A DNA stretch of 64,000 nucleotides from Adineta steineri (GCA_905250115.1 CAJNOI010000136.1:62001-126000); one strand, 5' to 3'; counted from the first letter of the stretch, positions 37,572 through 51,157 are shown. Program-made: numbers and translations. The notes: generated from the letters alone by a model not told the origin.

Positions 37572-39169
37572 ATTTTCAAACTGAATTTGATTTTATGATC
37601 TACAATATATATATATATATACAATAATTATTACATCATTTTACATAAGAAAAAACAGTAATTTTAAAAGCTAATGTAATATAAGCAATTAAGTAAAAAT
37701 TTGCTGATGAAATCATGGAATATAAGATTTAGGCAGCCTATCATAAGCAGTTTAGTTCGAGAAAGAACGAACACGAAGGCAGACTGGCAGGCAATAGTAA
37801 TTTTGAAAATCTATTGGCATGAGAGTTCGATAGAGGTCGTTTCTATACAGTACAATTTTATTATTTCATACTCACAACGATTAAATGAAAACTACAGAAT
37901 AAGGTGGTGAGTATCATTTTGAAGAAGTTTCTTTTCATGTATGTTAGAGAAATGATGCTCTGTTTTCTATACTATGTGATTGCTCTTCAACGAATATCAT
38001 AATAACAATAATAAAACTTCATTAGTAATGAGTGAAGCAAACTCATGATTATAATTTACATTTCAATTTTCAGTCATTTAATACATCCTATTAAAAAATA
38101 CCACAAGATAGAACATGAGAAGTTGTACTAAAGTAATACTCAACCGTTTATCTTATAACTGTACTCTTTGTTTTGTAAATTTACAGAATTAAATATACAA
38201 TAATGATCAGTTATATCACCAATAAATTTTACACGAATTTGTTAACATGTAACTATAAATGAAACTAAATAAAAGAATAGTATTTATTGTCTCGTAGAAA
38301 CATTTACCACTTTTGTTTTCGCTTATCTAAAAATGACGAAGATATTAATCAGTGCGTGTTACATATCGATTTGATATAACTATTTTGAACTTAAAGTCAT
38401 GGATTCAAAAGACGAACATCTTTATAAAATAAAAAGAAAACATCTCTTGGTAGATAATCTTGTTCAACTATTATCTTTTCGGTAAGATTAAATAAATGTT
38501 CTCAGTACAATAAAAGCTAGTCAATTCTTATTAAATTTCTAGAATGGTTACAGTCAAGATGAAATGTTTGAATATTCCAATTATGATATTGATTAAACAT
38601 ATACGAAATATTTCATTTGAAGTATTTTTATATTAATTTGTTCATGATCAATAGAATAAACATTAGTTCATTGTTAATTTAAACTTGTATTGTCGGATTC
38701 AATCATTTGTTATACACAATTATACTTTCAGCTTTCTCCTCATTAATATTCGGATTACTTTAAATCAAATATTATTTTAGCTATGAAATAACACAAAGTA
38801 CATTCACATGATACTCATTTTTATTAGTTATTTTCAACAGTGTCACATGTCTCAAATTTTGAAGATGCCACTGCGTCTCTCCACTATTCAAGCTTAGATA
38901 ATAAATTGAATTTTCAAATATTTTAAACGTAAAAAGTTGAGGATGACGATGTGTAACAGAGCAGATTTTACGTTTAACATTATTAATTAGTTGAAATGAA
39001 AAAATGAATTTATTAAAACACTAAATCACAATAAAATATTTGATCTAAGAAAAACTAAAAGTTTATCTAAAAATATTATTTTACTTGACAATAGTTTATT
39101 TCAAGTCTAAAAAACTAAATATAAGTCATACAGTTGAGTAATGTGTCTAATTATTATCGAATTTTCTCT
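37572..39169. other. Intergenic, no gene seen
   Basis: AT-rich region between the LARS1 start and the kelch-gene stop. A (TA)n run lies at 37605-37622. Open frames are short and featureless. Confidence 0.45.
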
Positions 39170-42100
39170 TCATGGATAATACAATTCGACACTCTTCAGA
39201 GGATTTCTATAAGAGCCGCCTATCACTAATAAATTTCCATCCAATAATGTAACCACGGCAGCCTCACTTCGTGAATATGTCATGCGTGCAGCGGGCGTCC
39301 AACTTCTGTATGATGGATCATACAATTCAGCAGTATCTAATCCACCAGCTTTGTTTCTTCCGCCAACTACTAAGACTTTGCCATCTGATAATACAGTTGC
39401 TGTATGAGACATTCGAGAGGTCGTCATATTAGCAACATTTGTCCATTTTCTTGATAATGGATCATATAATTCAGCAGTATTATGTGTTACAGATCCATCT
39501 TGTCCACCTGCCACTAAGACTTTGCCGTCTAATAAAACAGATGCTGTATGATCCGTTCGAGCACTAGACATATTGCCAACATTTGTCCATTTTCTTGATG
39601 ATGGATCGTATATCTCAGCAGTATTTCCAGCAGTAAAATAATCGATGTCGCCACCAACTATTAACACTTTACCGTCTGATAATAGAGATGCTGTGTGCTG
39701 TTCTCGACGAGAACTTATATTACCAGCATCTGTCCAATTGTTTGATAATGGATCATATAATTCAGCAGTATTTAACAGACCAGTCCTACTTCTTCCACCA
39801 ACTACCAAGACTTTACCATCTGTTAACACAGATGCTGTATGATACTTTCGAGAAGCAGTCATATTAGCAACATTTGTCCATTTTTTTGATAATGAATCAT
39901 ATAGTTCAGTACTATTCATAACTTCATAATATACAGTAGCGCCTCCAATCACTAGTACTGTGCCATTCGATAATACAGATGTTGTATGATATTGTCGAGC
40001 ACTATTCATATCAGTAACACTTGTCCAGTTTCCTGATAATGGATCGTATAATTCAGTATTATTGATTCCATAATTTCCTTCAGTTCCACCAACCACTAAC
40101 ACTTGACCGGTCAATAGTCTGGATGCTATAGGTTGTTTTCGAGCAGTTTTCATGCTATTAACAGTTGACCATCCTATAACGAAATTAGATTTTCTATCAA
40201 TAATATAAAATATTTATATAAATATCACATCACCACATAAAAAGGTTAATTATTATCGAAGATACTATTAGGAATAACAAATTTTACCATTCAACTAGCA
40301 TCACATTTGAAAAATGTTCACTAAGATATATTTTATTGTCAATTATTATTACGAAATAGAAAGAATCAAAGAAAATTAAGTTCTAAAAATATTATACACT
40401 CCTTATTCTAGGAAACTATTCGAGATGATTCAATAGTTTTCGATGTAATTGAAACCGACTGATTGTGTGCTGCTCATGCCATATTTCAATACTAACCTAT
40501 TGATCTGCCAATAATGAATTATTGGTAAATTCATGTTCTACTAATCGGATTAGGATTCATTTACATCGGTGAAGTTAGCAGCAATGTGCTCAGGAAGCTG
40601 TTCTAAGTAGAAATCGATGAGCCCTAGCCAATAGTATAATCAAGCTTTTCATAGTTTTAACTATGGTCCCAAAAATCCAAAAATTCTGTTTTGTCTTAAA
40701 CAAATCACTTGATCAAGGATGTTTAGTGCTCATATACAATATAACAAACAGAATAAACACGTTTCTACTTACAACTACCCAGTCGTACTAACTGTAGTAA
40801 TCATTTGCTCAATACGTGAGTTCATAATATACCAAATCTGTAAAACTCAAAACTTTTTCTTAAGAACCAAATCATATGATACTAAGATCCTATTTATAGT
40901 GCTACTCAATAGAACTGATGATCACATCGAAATATTCAAAATAAATGTTGTTCCATGTTTATAACTGATGTAACTTACGTGGCACGAAAGAATCAATAAA
41001 TGTATCACTTGTATCTAAACATTCATTCAACTTCGTCGTTGATCTATTAAATGTTCGACTCATTGTTTCCATTGCTTGTCGAAAACGACGTATTTCTATT
41101 GTTACTGTTATTGGTGATTTATCAGTGCCATTCAATAGACTACCTGTACTAAAACAAATCTTATACGATCCCTTTGGTGGCATTCTGTTTGATGGCCAAT
41201 AAATGTTATCAACTTGATTTCCATTACCAACTTGTTCATGTTGACCTTGATCAACAGATGATTTATTACGAGAACTACCAAAATAGATAGTATGGTTAAG
41301 TGGTGTACGAACAATAATGTAACCTCGACCATTTGAACGAGTCCAATGAGCGGTGAAACTCAAACGACCTCGTTGAATACACATGTTTTGAACACATGCT
41401 TCATTCATTGTACATGTTTTTGATCCACATAAGAGAACTGCAGTGTAGTTATTGTTTTTTGTATCGAATGTAATAGACATATTTGGTAGCACAGCGTATG
41501 GCTCTTGAAAAGAATATTGGATAAATGGACCTGTGTTTGAACCTAGATGAAAAGTGAATAGTACTGAGTAGGCACACATAAATTCATATAGAATTATACC
41601 TTGTATACCAACAACAGCACCTTTGGCACCATCCGGTACAGCCAGATAAATGAACTGAAGAGTGCCTGGATTTGCTTCAAAGTGAAATACTTGAAAATGA
41701 CAGTTCTGCTGCTCTAATTTAGAAACAGTTGTGTAGTATTCAAAAGCAATTGTTCGATTAGGTGCCTCGCCATTAATACTATAATACAACCCTTGTGATG
41801 TTCCATTTTGAATAAACATTATGTCCCAGTATGGAAAAGCTGTTGCATAAAAGTTGCCCTTGAAAGGTAAGGCTTGTTGTTGATAATGATTCATGTAGTT
41901 TCGAAGAGATAACATCTATTTGACAGAATATGATGTATTATGCAATTAGTATTAGTAGAATAAATGAGTTGAAACAATTTGAGAGATGTTTTGTATAGAA
42001 TGAATGAAAAATGCAAAGTTCAAAGAATGATGAACAGCCAAGATCTATTTAACTAATTTAAATTCTCACCGAGAAATTCATAAAAAATGTTTCACAAGTG

Positions 42101-45100
42101 TATAAATGTAAGATTTGTATTATTTTTTCCATTCAACTAAAACAGGCTTTATTTTCATTGTTTTATGTGGGTATACAGTGTGTCTTAAAAGTCCTTTCTT
42201 AAACTTTTTTCATATATCTTCACTATGACTTCACTTCACATCGACTTGTTCTCTTAAATGATAGAAGAATCTCTATACCTCAATGCATTAATACATAGTA
42301 TTTTCTTTCAAAGAAAGGATCAGCGACTCCAAACGATGAGCGCTACCGTGTTTTCTTATTAATGTAAATTGAACAATAGACGTTAATATAAGTTCGAGTG
42401 TTTGTAATATTCATTGAAATATTTGTTAATGAATCGAACAATTCGAAACTAATTCAGACAGTTGTTTTTAGATCTGAGACATAGAAAGAAATAAGTTTCT
42501 AGTTAAAGTAAACATGATAAGAATTGGTGACTGAATTAAAATTCAATACTATTTATTACATACTATACTAACTAGTCGCAAATACTGCTTCATTCTTACC
42601 TAAGAATCAGAAGTTGATGACTGAAGCTCAATCTCTCAACTATTGTAGACAGTTTTTCTTCTTGTTCCTGTCTATAAGTATCGTTATATACTTGAAATGA
42701 GTTCTTTTTTGTGTACTAGAAAAGTATCCTCGTTACTTAGTTATTGAATATATTCATTGAGTCTACTTTTTTTTCATTACTCAGTATCAGAGGTTATGTG
42801 AGTTTTATATGAGATAGTAACATAACTTATACTAAGATTGCACTGCGATGAAGAGTATTGCAGAAGAATAAAAAATACTGTCCTAGGTGTCTCTTGTAAA
42901 TGTCAAGATTAAGGCCAAAGACTCACCCCATATAAATCTAGGTAAACTGTATCACCCGTATCATTATACAAAGTAATGTTAAATGGTAAAGAAACAAAGA
43001 CTGTTTTGCTATCCACTGTTCCATTGATAGCGCCTTGTATAAGTGTTTTTGGTTCAGTTAGTTGAATCGCACGTGCCATGCCGCATACACCACCAGAACA
43101 ACTATTGTAAGTATTATTACACTTACGACCGACTTTTCCACAGTTGTTTCGATCGATTAAGATATTAACACAAGTTGCCGTAGGTGCTACAGCGTACGGC
43201 CATTCGCAAATAACTACAAGTAGAAATTTTTATCTAGATGTGAGTAACGACCGTTCATCAATATAGATAGCGATTTAAACTTTCAATTGTTTCTGAATAT
43301 GAAAAACTTTAAGTCAAATTTAAAGAGGTTCTTTTAAAGGTGGTTACTGTTAATATGAATTACTATTAGAACTTAATGAAGAACATCCTTCAATCATAGA
43401 TAAAATCAATAATGGTTAGAATCCTTGACGTACTATAATTTCATCAACTTTAGCTCACACTACTCATAAATATTTCTATTACATGAAACAATCTGTTATT
43501 CTTAAGAAATATAATTCGATTTCGATGACATGTCGTCAGTTGACAATGCATGTTATCAAAAACATACCTGATGAATATGATCCAATAAATGTATCACTTG
43601 TTTCCAAACATTCAGTCACATTTGTCGTCGATCTATTAAACGTTCGAGTCATTGTTTCCATTAGTCGTCGAACGCGTCGTATTTCTATTGTTACTGTTAT
43701 TGGTGATTTATCAGTGCCATTCAATAGACTACCTGTACTAAAACAAATTTTGAAAAATCTTTTTGGCAACATTCTATTTGATGGCCAATAAATGTTATCA
43801 ACTTGATTTCCATCACCAACTTGTTCATGTTGACCTTGATCAACAGATGATTTATTACGAGAATTGCCAAAATAGATAGTATTATTAAGTGGTGTTCGAA
43901 CAATAATGTAACCTTGACCTTTTCTCTGAGACCAACGGGCAGTAAAACTGAGTTCACCTTGTTGAATACACATATTTTGCACACATGCTTCACCTATTAG
44001 ACATGCTGCTGATCCACAAATGATTGCAGTAGTATATATATTTTGATTGGTATCAAATATAATAGACATATTTCGTAGCATAAAAAATGGTTGGCTAGAA
44101 GAATACTTGAGATCAGTTATGTCCGATTCTAAATCTAGATAATACATTAATTTATCGAACAAAAGTTTATTGATTGATAGATATGTATATAGATTTACTT
44201 TGTACACCAATTTCATCAGAATCGTCAGTATCAGGCACATTTAAATAGATGAATTGAATAAGACCAGGATTAGATTCGAACAATAAAATTTGAAAGTGAC
44301 AATTTTGTTCTTTCTCTTCTACATAAATAGTCGAATTATATTCAAAGACAAGAGTTCGATCAGGCGTATGACCATAAATATCATATGAGATTTTTAGGTT
44401 TCTTTGCCTATAATAAATAAAGTTGCATCGAGCTGGAGAAGCTTTTATAGCAGTGAATTTATCGCGATCGCTCCAATGGACAGAATCAGCTTCTTCACAC
44501 TGTCCGAAACAGAAAGTCTATTGAAGAGAAAATAAATGATAAGAATAAAAACAATCAATTGATTTCATCTTGCAAAGAAACATTTCTGATTATCAAATCA
44601 TTTTCTGTTTGAGACTATTGTTCTTTATCAGTCTTAGTCATAATTGAAAAGTCTATTTTAATTTGATATTTTACTCTTTCCTTGTCGATCTATGAGTTGA
44701 AACAAGCGCATTTTCACAGGGGCGGTGTAGCTTAAAATTTCTTGAGTTTTTAGTAACGGACTATGAGTATATAATCTATTTCTCACCCACACTTTCAAAA
44801 TTTGCTGAGTTTATCAAATTCAAAATCTGTCTTATGACGACTAAGTTAAAGACAAAAGACTTACTCCATCTTCCTTTATAGAGACAGTATTTGTCGTTTT
44901 GTTGTATAGAGTGATGTTTAACGGAAAAGTAGCATGATAAGATTTAGAAATTAATGTAGAGTTAATAGCTCCTTGCCAAATTATTGTTGACTGATTCAGT
45001 TTGGAAGTAGATACCATTCGACAGACGCCATCAGAACAGATGTTAGAAGTGGTATTGCACTTGTGATCGGCCATGCCACAGTTATTTTGGTCATTCAATA

Positions 45101-48100
45101 AATTTGCACAGATTCCCGATGATGTTAAAGCGAAAGGCCACATACAAATCACTGTAAATAAAAATTATTCAGAAATTTTTCCTACAAATTGATCGAGAAA
45201 TTCTTCTGTTTTGAAGAATAAATTAGTAAACACACAACTCATTGATTTGCTAATAGAATTATATTGAACTGTAAGATATTTTTTTTGTACAGCTATTGAT
45301 TAGTTCTTAAGAAACTATTAATGAAAATCTATCGTTTTTCAGTTCCAAAATGAAAATATTTTCATACGAAAATAATAAACGACTCAACTATTACAAACTT
45401 TAAAAAAGGAAAAGTCAGTTCATCAGTTAGATTAGTTCTATATCAAATATAATTGACATTCTCACGAGTATGAACGTCTATCTCTGATTGTTAAATACGT
45501 ATAATTACAGTTTTATTAATAAAGGATGTTTATCAATAATTATTAAAGATTTCATTAGTATAGTTCAACAAAATAAAAGCGGTGTTTACACTGCAAATAC
45601 ATGATTATACAGTCAAATTAAGTCTCAACACGATTAACAAATTATTTTATTTTATTCATATAGGACAACAGTCCCAAGCGAAAAATCTAATTTTTTCCCT
45701 CAATAGATAGAAATATCGCATGATTATTCTATAGCGTGATTTGTCTCTTCGTCAAGGTGCTTAAGAGACGGTTACTATTTCAGAACATCTCTGTTTAGCA
45801 ATGATATCGTTACGGTAAATACTATTGGGATTCTAAAGAAAACATGAAAACATACCTGATGAATATGATCTAATAAATGTATCACTTGTATCTAAACATG
45901 CATTTAGCTTCGTCGTTGATCTATTAAACGTTCGACTCATTGTTTCCATTCGTTGTCGAAAACGTCGTATTTCTATTGTTACTGTTACTGGTGATTTATC
46001 AGTGCCATTCAATAGACTACCTGTACTAAAACAAATCTTGTACGATCCCTTTGGTGGCATTCTATTCAATGGCCAATAAATGTTATCAACTTGATTTCCA
46101 TTACCAACTTGTTCATGTTGACCTTGATCAATAGATGATTTATTACGAGAGCTACCAAAATAGATAGTATGGTTAAGTGGTGTTCGAACAATAATGTAAC
46201 CTCGACCTTTTCTCTGAGGCCAATGAGCGGTGAAACTCAAACGACCTCGTTGAATACACATGTTTTGAACACATGCTTCATTCATTGTACATGTTTTTGA
46301 TCCACATAAGAGAACTGCAGTGTAGTTATTGTTTTTTGTATCGAATGTGATAGACATATTTGACATTATGGCGTGTGGTTCTCGAAAAGAGTATTGCATA
46401 AATAGACCAGTGATTAAATCTAAAGAAGAAATTAATGATATGATAATCATTCATACACACTGTTACTTTGCACGCCAACAGCAGGATAACTACCAATATC
46501 AGGTACATTAAGATAGATGAATTGAACAATATTAGGTCTATTTTCGAAAAATAATACTTGAAAGTGACAGATCTGATGTTTTGATAGAACAAGTGTTGCA
46601 TAGTATTCAAAAGCAAGAGTTCGATTAGGTGTCTTGCCAGAAACTTTATAATAGATTCCTTGAGATGTTCCATTACGGATAATCAAATCGTCAACGAATG
46701 GAAATGCTGTTACGCCAGAGAATCCCTTCATGTTGGGTAAGATTGATTCCGAATATTTATATGAACATTTTCCAAGACAGAGAGCCTATTGAAGGGAAGA
46801 CGATATATAATGTAGATAATAACAATAATAATAGAGAGAATCAACTGAATTCATCTTGGAAAAGTTGTATATATGATGCATAACGAAATAGGATCGTCCA
46901 TGAAAAATAAAGACTTCAAATAATATATTCATACACTTCATGACATATTATGTAAAATAAAATTGAATTATCATAAGAATTAGCTGAAAAGCTATCGCAG
47001 ACTAGATTTCAGTTTAAAATCTCGATTCGTAAAAATAAATATCCGTATCTAGCTTGAAGATTTCTATTCATAGAATCGGTGAAAAAATCACCGTTTCTAT
47101 CGAGAAACTCTAGAAAATCATTTGCAATTAGAAGCGGAATTGTCGATCGGGAAATTTGAGGATGTTTCCTGTTGAGTTCTGACCATTTTTGCCAGAAAAG
47201 ATAAGGATTTGGTTGAAAGACACTCGACTAATCCAAGAATAAGTAAAGTGACGAAGTACTTCACTTGTTAAAATGAAGTAGAGAGATGCGACAATTTTTC
47301 TATTTGTTGATTATTAAAAGATTGAGATCAAATTATTAGATGAACTTAATGCATTACATCATTTGAAACGAACCATTTAAGCATTATGTTCATTATAGGA
47401 AAATATTATCTAATAGAAATAACTCAAAAATGATCAAAAGGGAATTATAAGCTTGATCTGAATCAATATTTTCCCTTTTTATACGATATTTGTGAAGATA
47501 GAAAGACTTACTCCACTTGGTGTCACAATAACATAATTTGTTTTTATATCATATAAAGTTATGTTGAGTGGTAAATTAACATCAAATTCACCATAATATT
47601 TTGATCCGTTGAGAGCTCCTTGATAAATGATTTTTGGTTCGATTAGCTGAATAGCAGGTGCCACACTACATACACCACCCGAACAACTTTTATAAGTAGC
47701 ATTACATTTGTGGCTGATCTTGCCACAGTTGTTTCGATCGATTAAGATGTTAACACAGTTTTCCGACGGTGTTTTAGCAAACGGCCATACACAAGTCACT
47801 AAGAATAGATATTTTTACATACAAACATGCAAACAGAATATTTAGAAATATGCTTAACAAATTAACTTTCTAATTTTTTATCAATTTAAGCACATGTGAA
47901 TTGTTGTTAAATCAAATGTGAAATTAAGTTGCTTTGACAGTGAGCATTTTTTCGAATAATAAAATTGATTATATGTTTTATACATTGATATTGTATTCAG
48001 ATGGATATTATTGAGCATATGAGGAATTCATTATAGGAACATTTAATACATACGTTTGAAAAGCATCGTGAGGATGTGGGCGGATGTCAGTAGTGAACAT

Positions 48101-48558
48101 CAAACCAAGCTCACACCTACACCCTCAAGAAGTATAATCATTTTTATCTGATATTCTCTAATTATGACAATTGGAAACATGACGATATTCTTACCGTTTT
48201 CTTTCTTGAAAGTTTTATCCATATGGTCATCATTCTTTTTTTTACTTTGAGCACCGAGTTTTGCAGACTTGACCTGGAATGGATTTATCTCAAGGTTAAA
48301 GTTTCAAAAAATGATTTGGAACAAGAAAAAAACCCTATCCCAGTGGATAATTGGCATAAAATAAAATGCAGCACTTTTTAGAACATTAAATAATTCTGAA
48401 AAGCGTATCAGAATTCCATCATCTCGATAGTTCTTCCGATCATTATTTTCTCTACTAATACTTACCTCAAGACCAGTACCATTGTTCATAAATTTAGATT
48501 CTGATTGTTCAGCAACAGTTCTTACGATAAGAATTAATAATATCCACCAAACATCCAT
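39170..48558 (-). CDS. Secreted or surface protein: three-fold repeated Cys-rich module plus seven-unit kelch propeller
   Basis: Twelve exons on the minus strand: 48558-48466, 48273-48195, 47798-47512, 46785-46467, 46419-45856, 45151-44865, 44517-44199, 44134-43568, 43213-42927, 41915-41600, 41542-40979, 40173-39170. Total 4686 bases, 1561 residues, and every junction is in phase. The signal peptide is MDVWWILLILIVRTVAEQ. A short linker leads to three copies of a roughly 390-residue module, each encoded by three exons. Exon A is the CVWPFA..C..NNCG..KCN domain with eight Cys. Exon B1 is a beta-rich segment with RTxAFEYY and CHFQV. Exon B2 carries CVQNMCIQ, GYIIVRTPLN and GQHEQVGNGNQVDNIYWP. 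The last exon encodes seven kelch units (GKVLVVGG, AELYDP, W-T-x-M-x-R-x-H-T), consistent with a closed propeller. There are many N-glycosylation sequons and no membrane helix at the C-terminus. The module family is unknown to me; an extracellular binding role is inferred. Confidence 0.82.
40979..43213 (-). repeat. Exon cassette copy 3 (A-B1-B2) of the kelch gene
   Basis: Exons of 287, 316 and 564 bases (43213-42927, 41915-41600, 41542-40979). The A-B1 intron is about 1 kb, the longest of the three, and contains a mariner-like terminal motif near 42172. B1 begins MLSLRNYMNHYQQQ and lacks the CxxGxC start of copies 1 and 2. Confidence 0.82.
43568..45151 (-). repeat. Exon cassette copy 2 (A-B1-B2) of the kelch gene
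   Basis: Exons of 287, 319 and 567 bases (45151-44865, 44517-44199, 44134-43568) with the same phases as copy 1. It is the most diverged at the start of B1 and in the first part of B2 (DLESDITDLKYSSSQP). The C-terminal half of B2 is nearly identical to the other copies. Confidence 0.85.
45856..47798 (-). repeat. Exon cassette copy 1 (A-B1-B2) of the kelch gene
   Basis: Exons of 287, 319 and 564 bases (47798-47512, 46785-46467, 46419-45856). The A exon is entered in phase 1 and left in phase 0; B2 ends in phase 1, so the whole cassette is symmetrical and can be duplicated without a frame change. The A-B1 intron is 726 nt and the B1-B2 intron 47 nt. Confidence 0.85.
48069..48127. repeat. G/T-rich inverted tract within an intron
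   Basis: GTGAGGATGTGGGCGG on the left, CTCACACCTACACCCTCA on the right, about 25 bases apart, inside the second intron of the kelch gene (48194-47799). Confidence 0.6.
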
Positions 48559-50062
48559 TCTGAAATGAATTTCTAAAGAATATGAGTACAAAATCATCCA
48601 AAAGCCAAGCAATCAAATATTATTGTTACGCCTTAAGCAAATGAGCTGACTCTTTTTTACCGATAATAGAGGCATACATAAAGATACACGTTGTTAACTA
48701 TTTTATTTTTTCCTATCCATGAGAAAGTAAAATTTTCTAGTTAATATCAATAATGATATCTGGCAAAAAAGTTCTCAGTAACTTTATTCGTATAGATTTG
48801 AAGTGTGAACATGTCTCTATCTTTAGTAAAAAGATGAGTCCGTTTGCTTGAATTTCGATAGAGATATTTACTTACTTCTTGATTGCCTGACTTTTGAGTA
48901 AAAATGTATAAAGTTTGGACGTATTGAGAGAATTTCTGAATACGTCGATGATATAAATAGAAACTCTCTAAAGAGACATGCTAACTGTATAATCTAGAAA
49001 AAAAATGTTTTTTTTATGGTATAACATTATAGATATGTCTTTAGACATAGCTACGAGTTACCAATTTGGTCAGAGCCATACTATACAATCTAGAGCAAAA
49101 ATAAAATAATATTACAAAGAATAAGAAAAGAAGGATGAAAGAGAAAAGCAATTTATATATAGATGAATCACATTGTTATCGTATTATTCTGCTTTTTGAT
49201 ACCTTATGCCATAGCTTGGTTTTATTTTTCTCTTCGTACAACTCTAATATGTCCCAAAAGAATATTTTCTTCTTCCTCTGTGTATAGTATATATCACATA
49301 TGAAGTTAAGCACATAGATTGTCTGATACATGTTCTACGTGAAAATTATTTTCTTTTTTTTCTTCCCGTATTATACGCTGTCCATGTTCTTAACAAGAGC
49401 AGATTTTTTAGGCGCTTCTGCAATTTCTTTTTTTATTAAATCACTTTTCATAGTTAATGAGTCCTTTTTATGTATGATAAAAAATCACATAAGTAAAGTT
49501 GATTTTTCTAATCTTAGATCTCTTTCTCATTACACTATTCGAGTGAATGTCTTTGAACTAAAATTATATTATATTTTTTCATTATAGAATTCTCATTAGA
49601 AAAAATGACTACACTCTACAGAAATCTGTAGAAAATAAAAACGTTCTGCGAAGGATCTATGACGATCAAAAACCGAAAAAGCGTATATTTGGCATATTCT
49701 ATAGAGTTTATGAGAATGTGCACAAATAGAAATACAGGTCTATTATTCTACTTCTCTTGTTACAACACACACTCGCATCCTAATTAATAGACTAAAAACA
49801 ATTTTTTCGTTTTAATTCAAGTAATATCAGCACTTAAATAAAAATGGATGTCACTGATGAAATGATTAAGATTTGCGTATTATTCATTTTTTCGTTCTGA
49901 TTTATTGTGTAACTACGGTTGTGAAGAAGAAAAACAATGCATTTTTATAACTTCAGCACATTGATTGAGTTTTAATGGAATTTTCTTGTATTTGTATAAA
50001 AGTTGCTGTACATAAAAAGCAGAGAAGAAACATTATTTCTTCTTATTGTTGAAAAAAATCTG
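48559..50062. other. Intergenic, divergent flanks
   Basis: Region between the kelch gene start (minus) and the WWE-ART start (plus). AT-rich, with poly-T runs near 49010 and 49355. No gene, RNA or ordered repeat recognised. Confidence 0.45.
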
Positions 50063-51157
50063 ATGACTACAGCCATTCGTCTTCGCTCACGCAATTATCA
50101 ATGGTATTGGTGGAATCCTCCAAATGATGTCTCCTCAGAAAAAGCAGCAGAAAAACATTGGCAAAAATATACAGATGTTGAAAATGAAATTATCGAAGAT
50201 TCATACAAACAAAACAAATCTGATATTGAAATTGATGGTAGTTTTATAATCAGTCTTAAAGATAATGTACAATATAAGAAGAATGATATGAAGACACAAC
50301 ATCCAATAAAACGTGTTCAATTTGATCAAGATCATCATGATATTCTTCATCTGCGTGAAAATAGATTTTCATTACCAATTCCAACCACGTCGAGTCATGA
50401 ACCCGAGAAAAACGATGAAATTCCACCTCCATCACCTGCATTTTTTCCTAATCTTTACTATCGATGTGAACTTCGTCAACAAAATAAAAGCCTTTCTGAT
50501 GTCGTAGAAGATGCTGCAAACGGATTTATCAAAGAAGGAGAAAAACTCGATAAATCACATGAAGCTGAATGGTTAGCACAACAACTACTAGCAGTCAAGC
50601 ATCATGGTCAAAGTTTAGAAAAAGTTGACTGGGACACAGAAATTCCAACAGAAATTGGTGAAGTATGTGTGTATCTTTATACAAAAGAATCATTTCTCTA
50701 TAGATTAATTAATCAAATTCTTCGGAATCCTACTGGAGCCACTGATGAACAAAGAAGAACATTGGGACCATTCTGTTTTCTACTTCAGCTTTATTTACAA
50801 CAACATCCAACAACAGAAATTCTTACGGTTTATCGTGGGCTTACTTTAACAGATAAAGAACGAAAACAACTTATGCGACGTTTTTTATCATTTACAAGTT
50901 TTACTTCGACTAGTAGAAATCGAAAAAAAGCAGAATCATTTGGTAACACACTTCTTATTATTGATTTGAATATCAAACAAACTTTATCTCCAGATAAAAA
51001 TGTTTTTTGTGGTGTAAATATTTCACATTTATCTGATTTTCCTGAAGAAGAAGAATTTTTAATTTGGATTTATACATTATTCGAATTTATTAATTATGAA
51101 TATGATCCAGAAAAGAAAAAACATATAATTCATCTCAGATCAGCAGACAAGAACTGA
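50063..51157 (+). CDS. WWE domain-ADP-ribosyltransferase (R-S-E class)
   Basis: Single exon, 364 residues, starting at the ATG of ATGACTACAGCC. Residues about 11-87 match a WWE domain: YQWYWWNPPND, HWQKYTDVENEIIEDSYKQNKSDIEIDGSFIISLKDNVQYKKND, then HPIKRV. Known WWE domains bind the iso-ADP-ribose unit of poly-ADP-ribose or terminal ADP-ribose. After a Pro-rich linker (about 105-145), residues about 160-350 form an ART fold with VYRG (Arg258), FTSFTSTS (STS at Ser282) and PEEEEF (Glu329-x-Glu331). All three R-S-E elements are intact, so arginine-directed mono-ADP-ribosylation is likely. The pairing of an ADP-ribose reader with a writer suggests feed-forward marking of already modified targets. 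No signal peptide. The TGA stop is also the first triplet of a G/T-rich tract. Confidence 0.85.
   Translation: MTTAIRLRSRNYQWYWWNPPNDVSSEKAAEKHWQKYTDVENEIIEDSYKQNKSDIEIDGSFIISLKDNVQYKKNDMKTQHPIKRVQFDQDHHDILHLRENRFSLPIPTTSSHEPEKNDEIPPPSPAFFPNLYYRCELRQQNKSLSDVVEDAANGFIKEGEKLDKSHEAEWLAQQLLAVKHHGQSLEKVDWDTEIPTEIGEVCVYLYTKESFLYRLINQILRNPTGATDEQRRTLGPFCFLLQLYLQQHPTTEILTVYRGLTLTDKERKQLMRRFLSFTSFTSTSRNRKKAESFGNTLLIIDLNIKQTLSPDKNVFCGVNISHLSDFPEEEEFLIWIYTLFEFINYEYDPEKKKHIIHLRSADKN

Noticed and set aside
40959-47799. Treating the repeated modules as three or more separate tandem genes
   Set aside because: Only the first copy has a signal peptide, none has its own stop between cassettes in the spliced frame, and all junctions are in phase through to the kelch exon.
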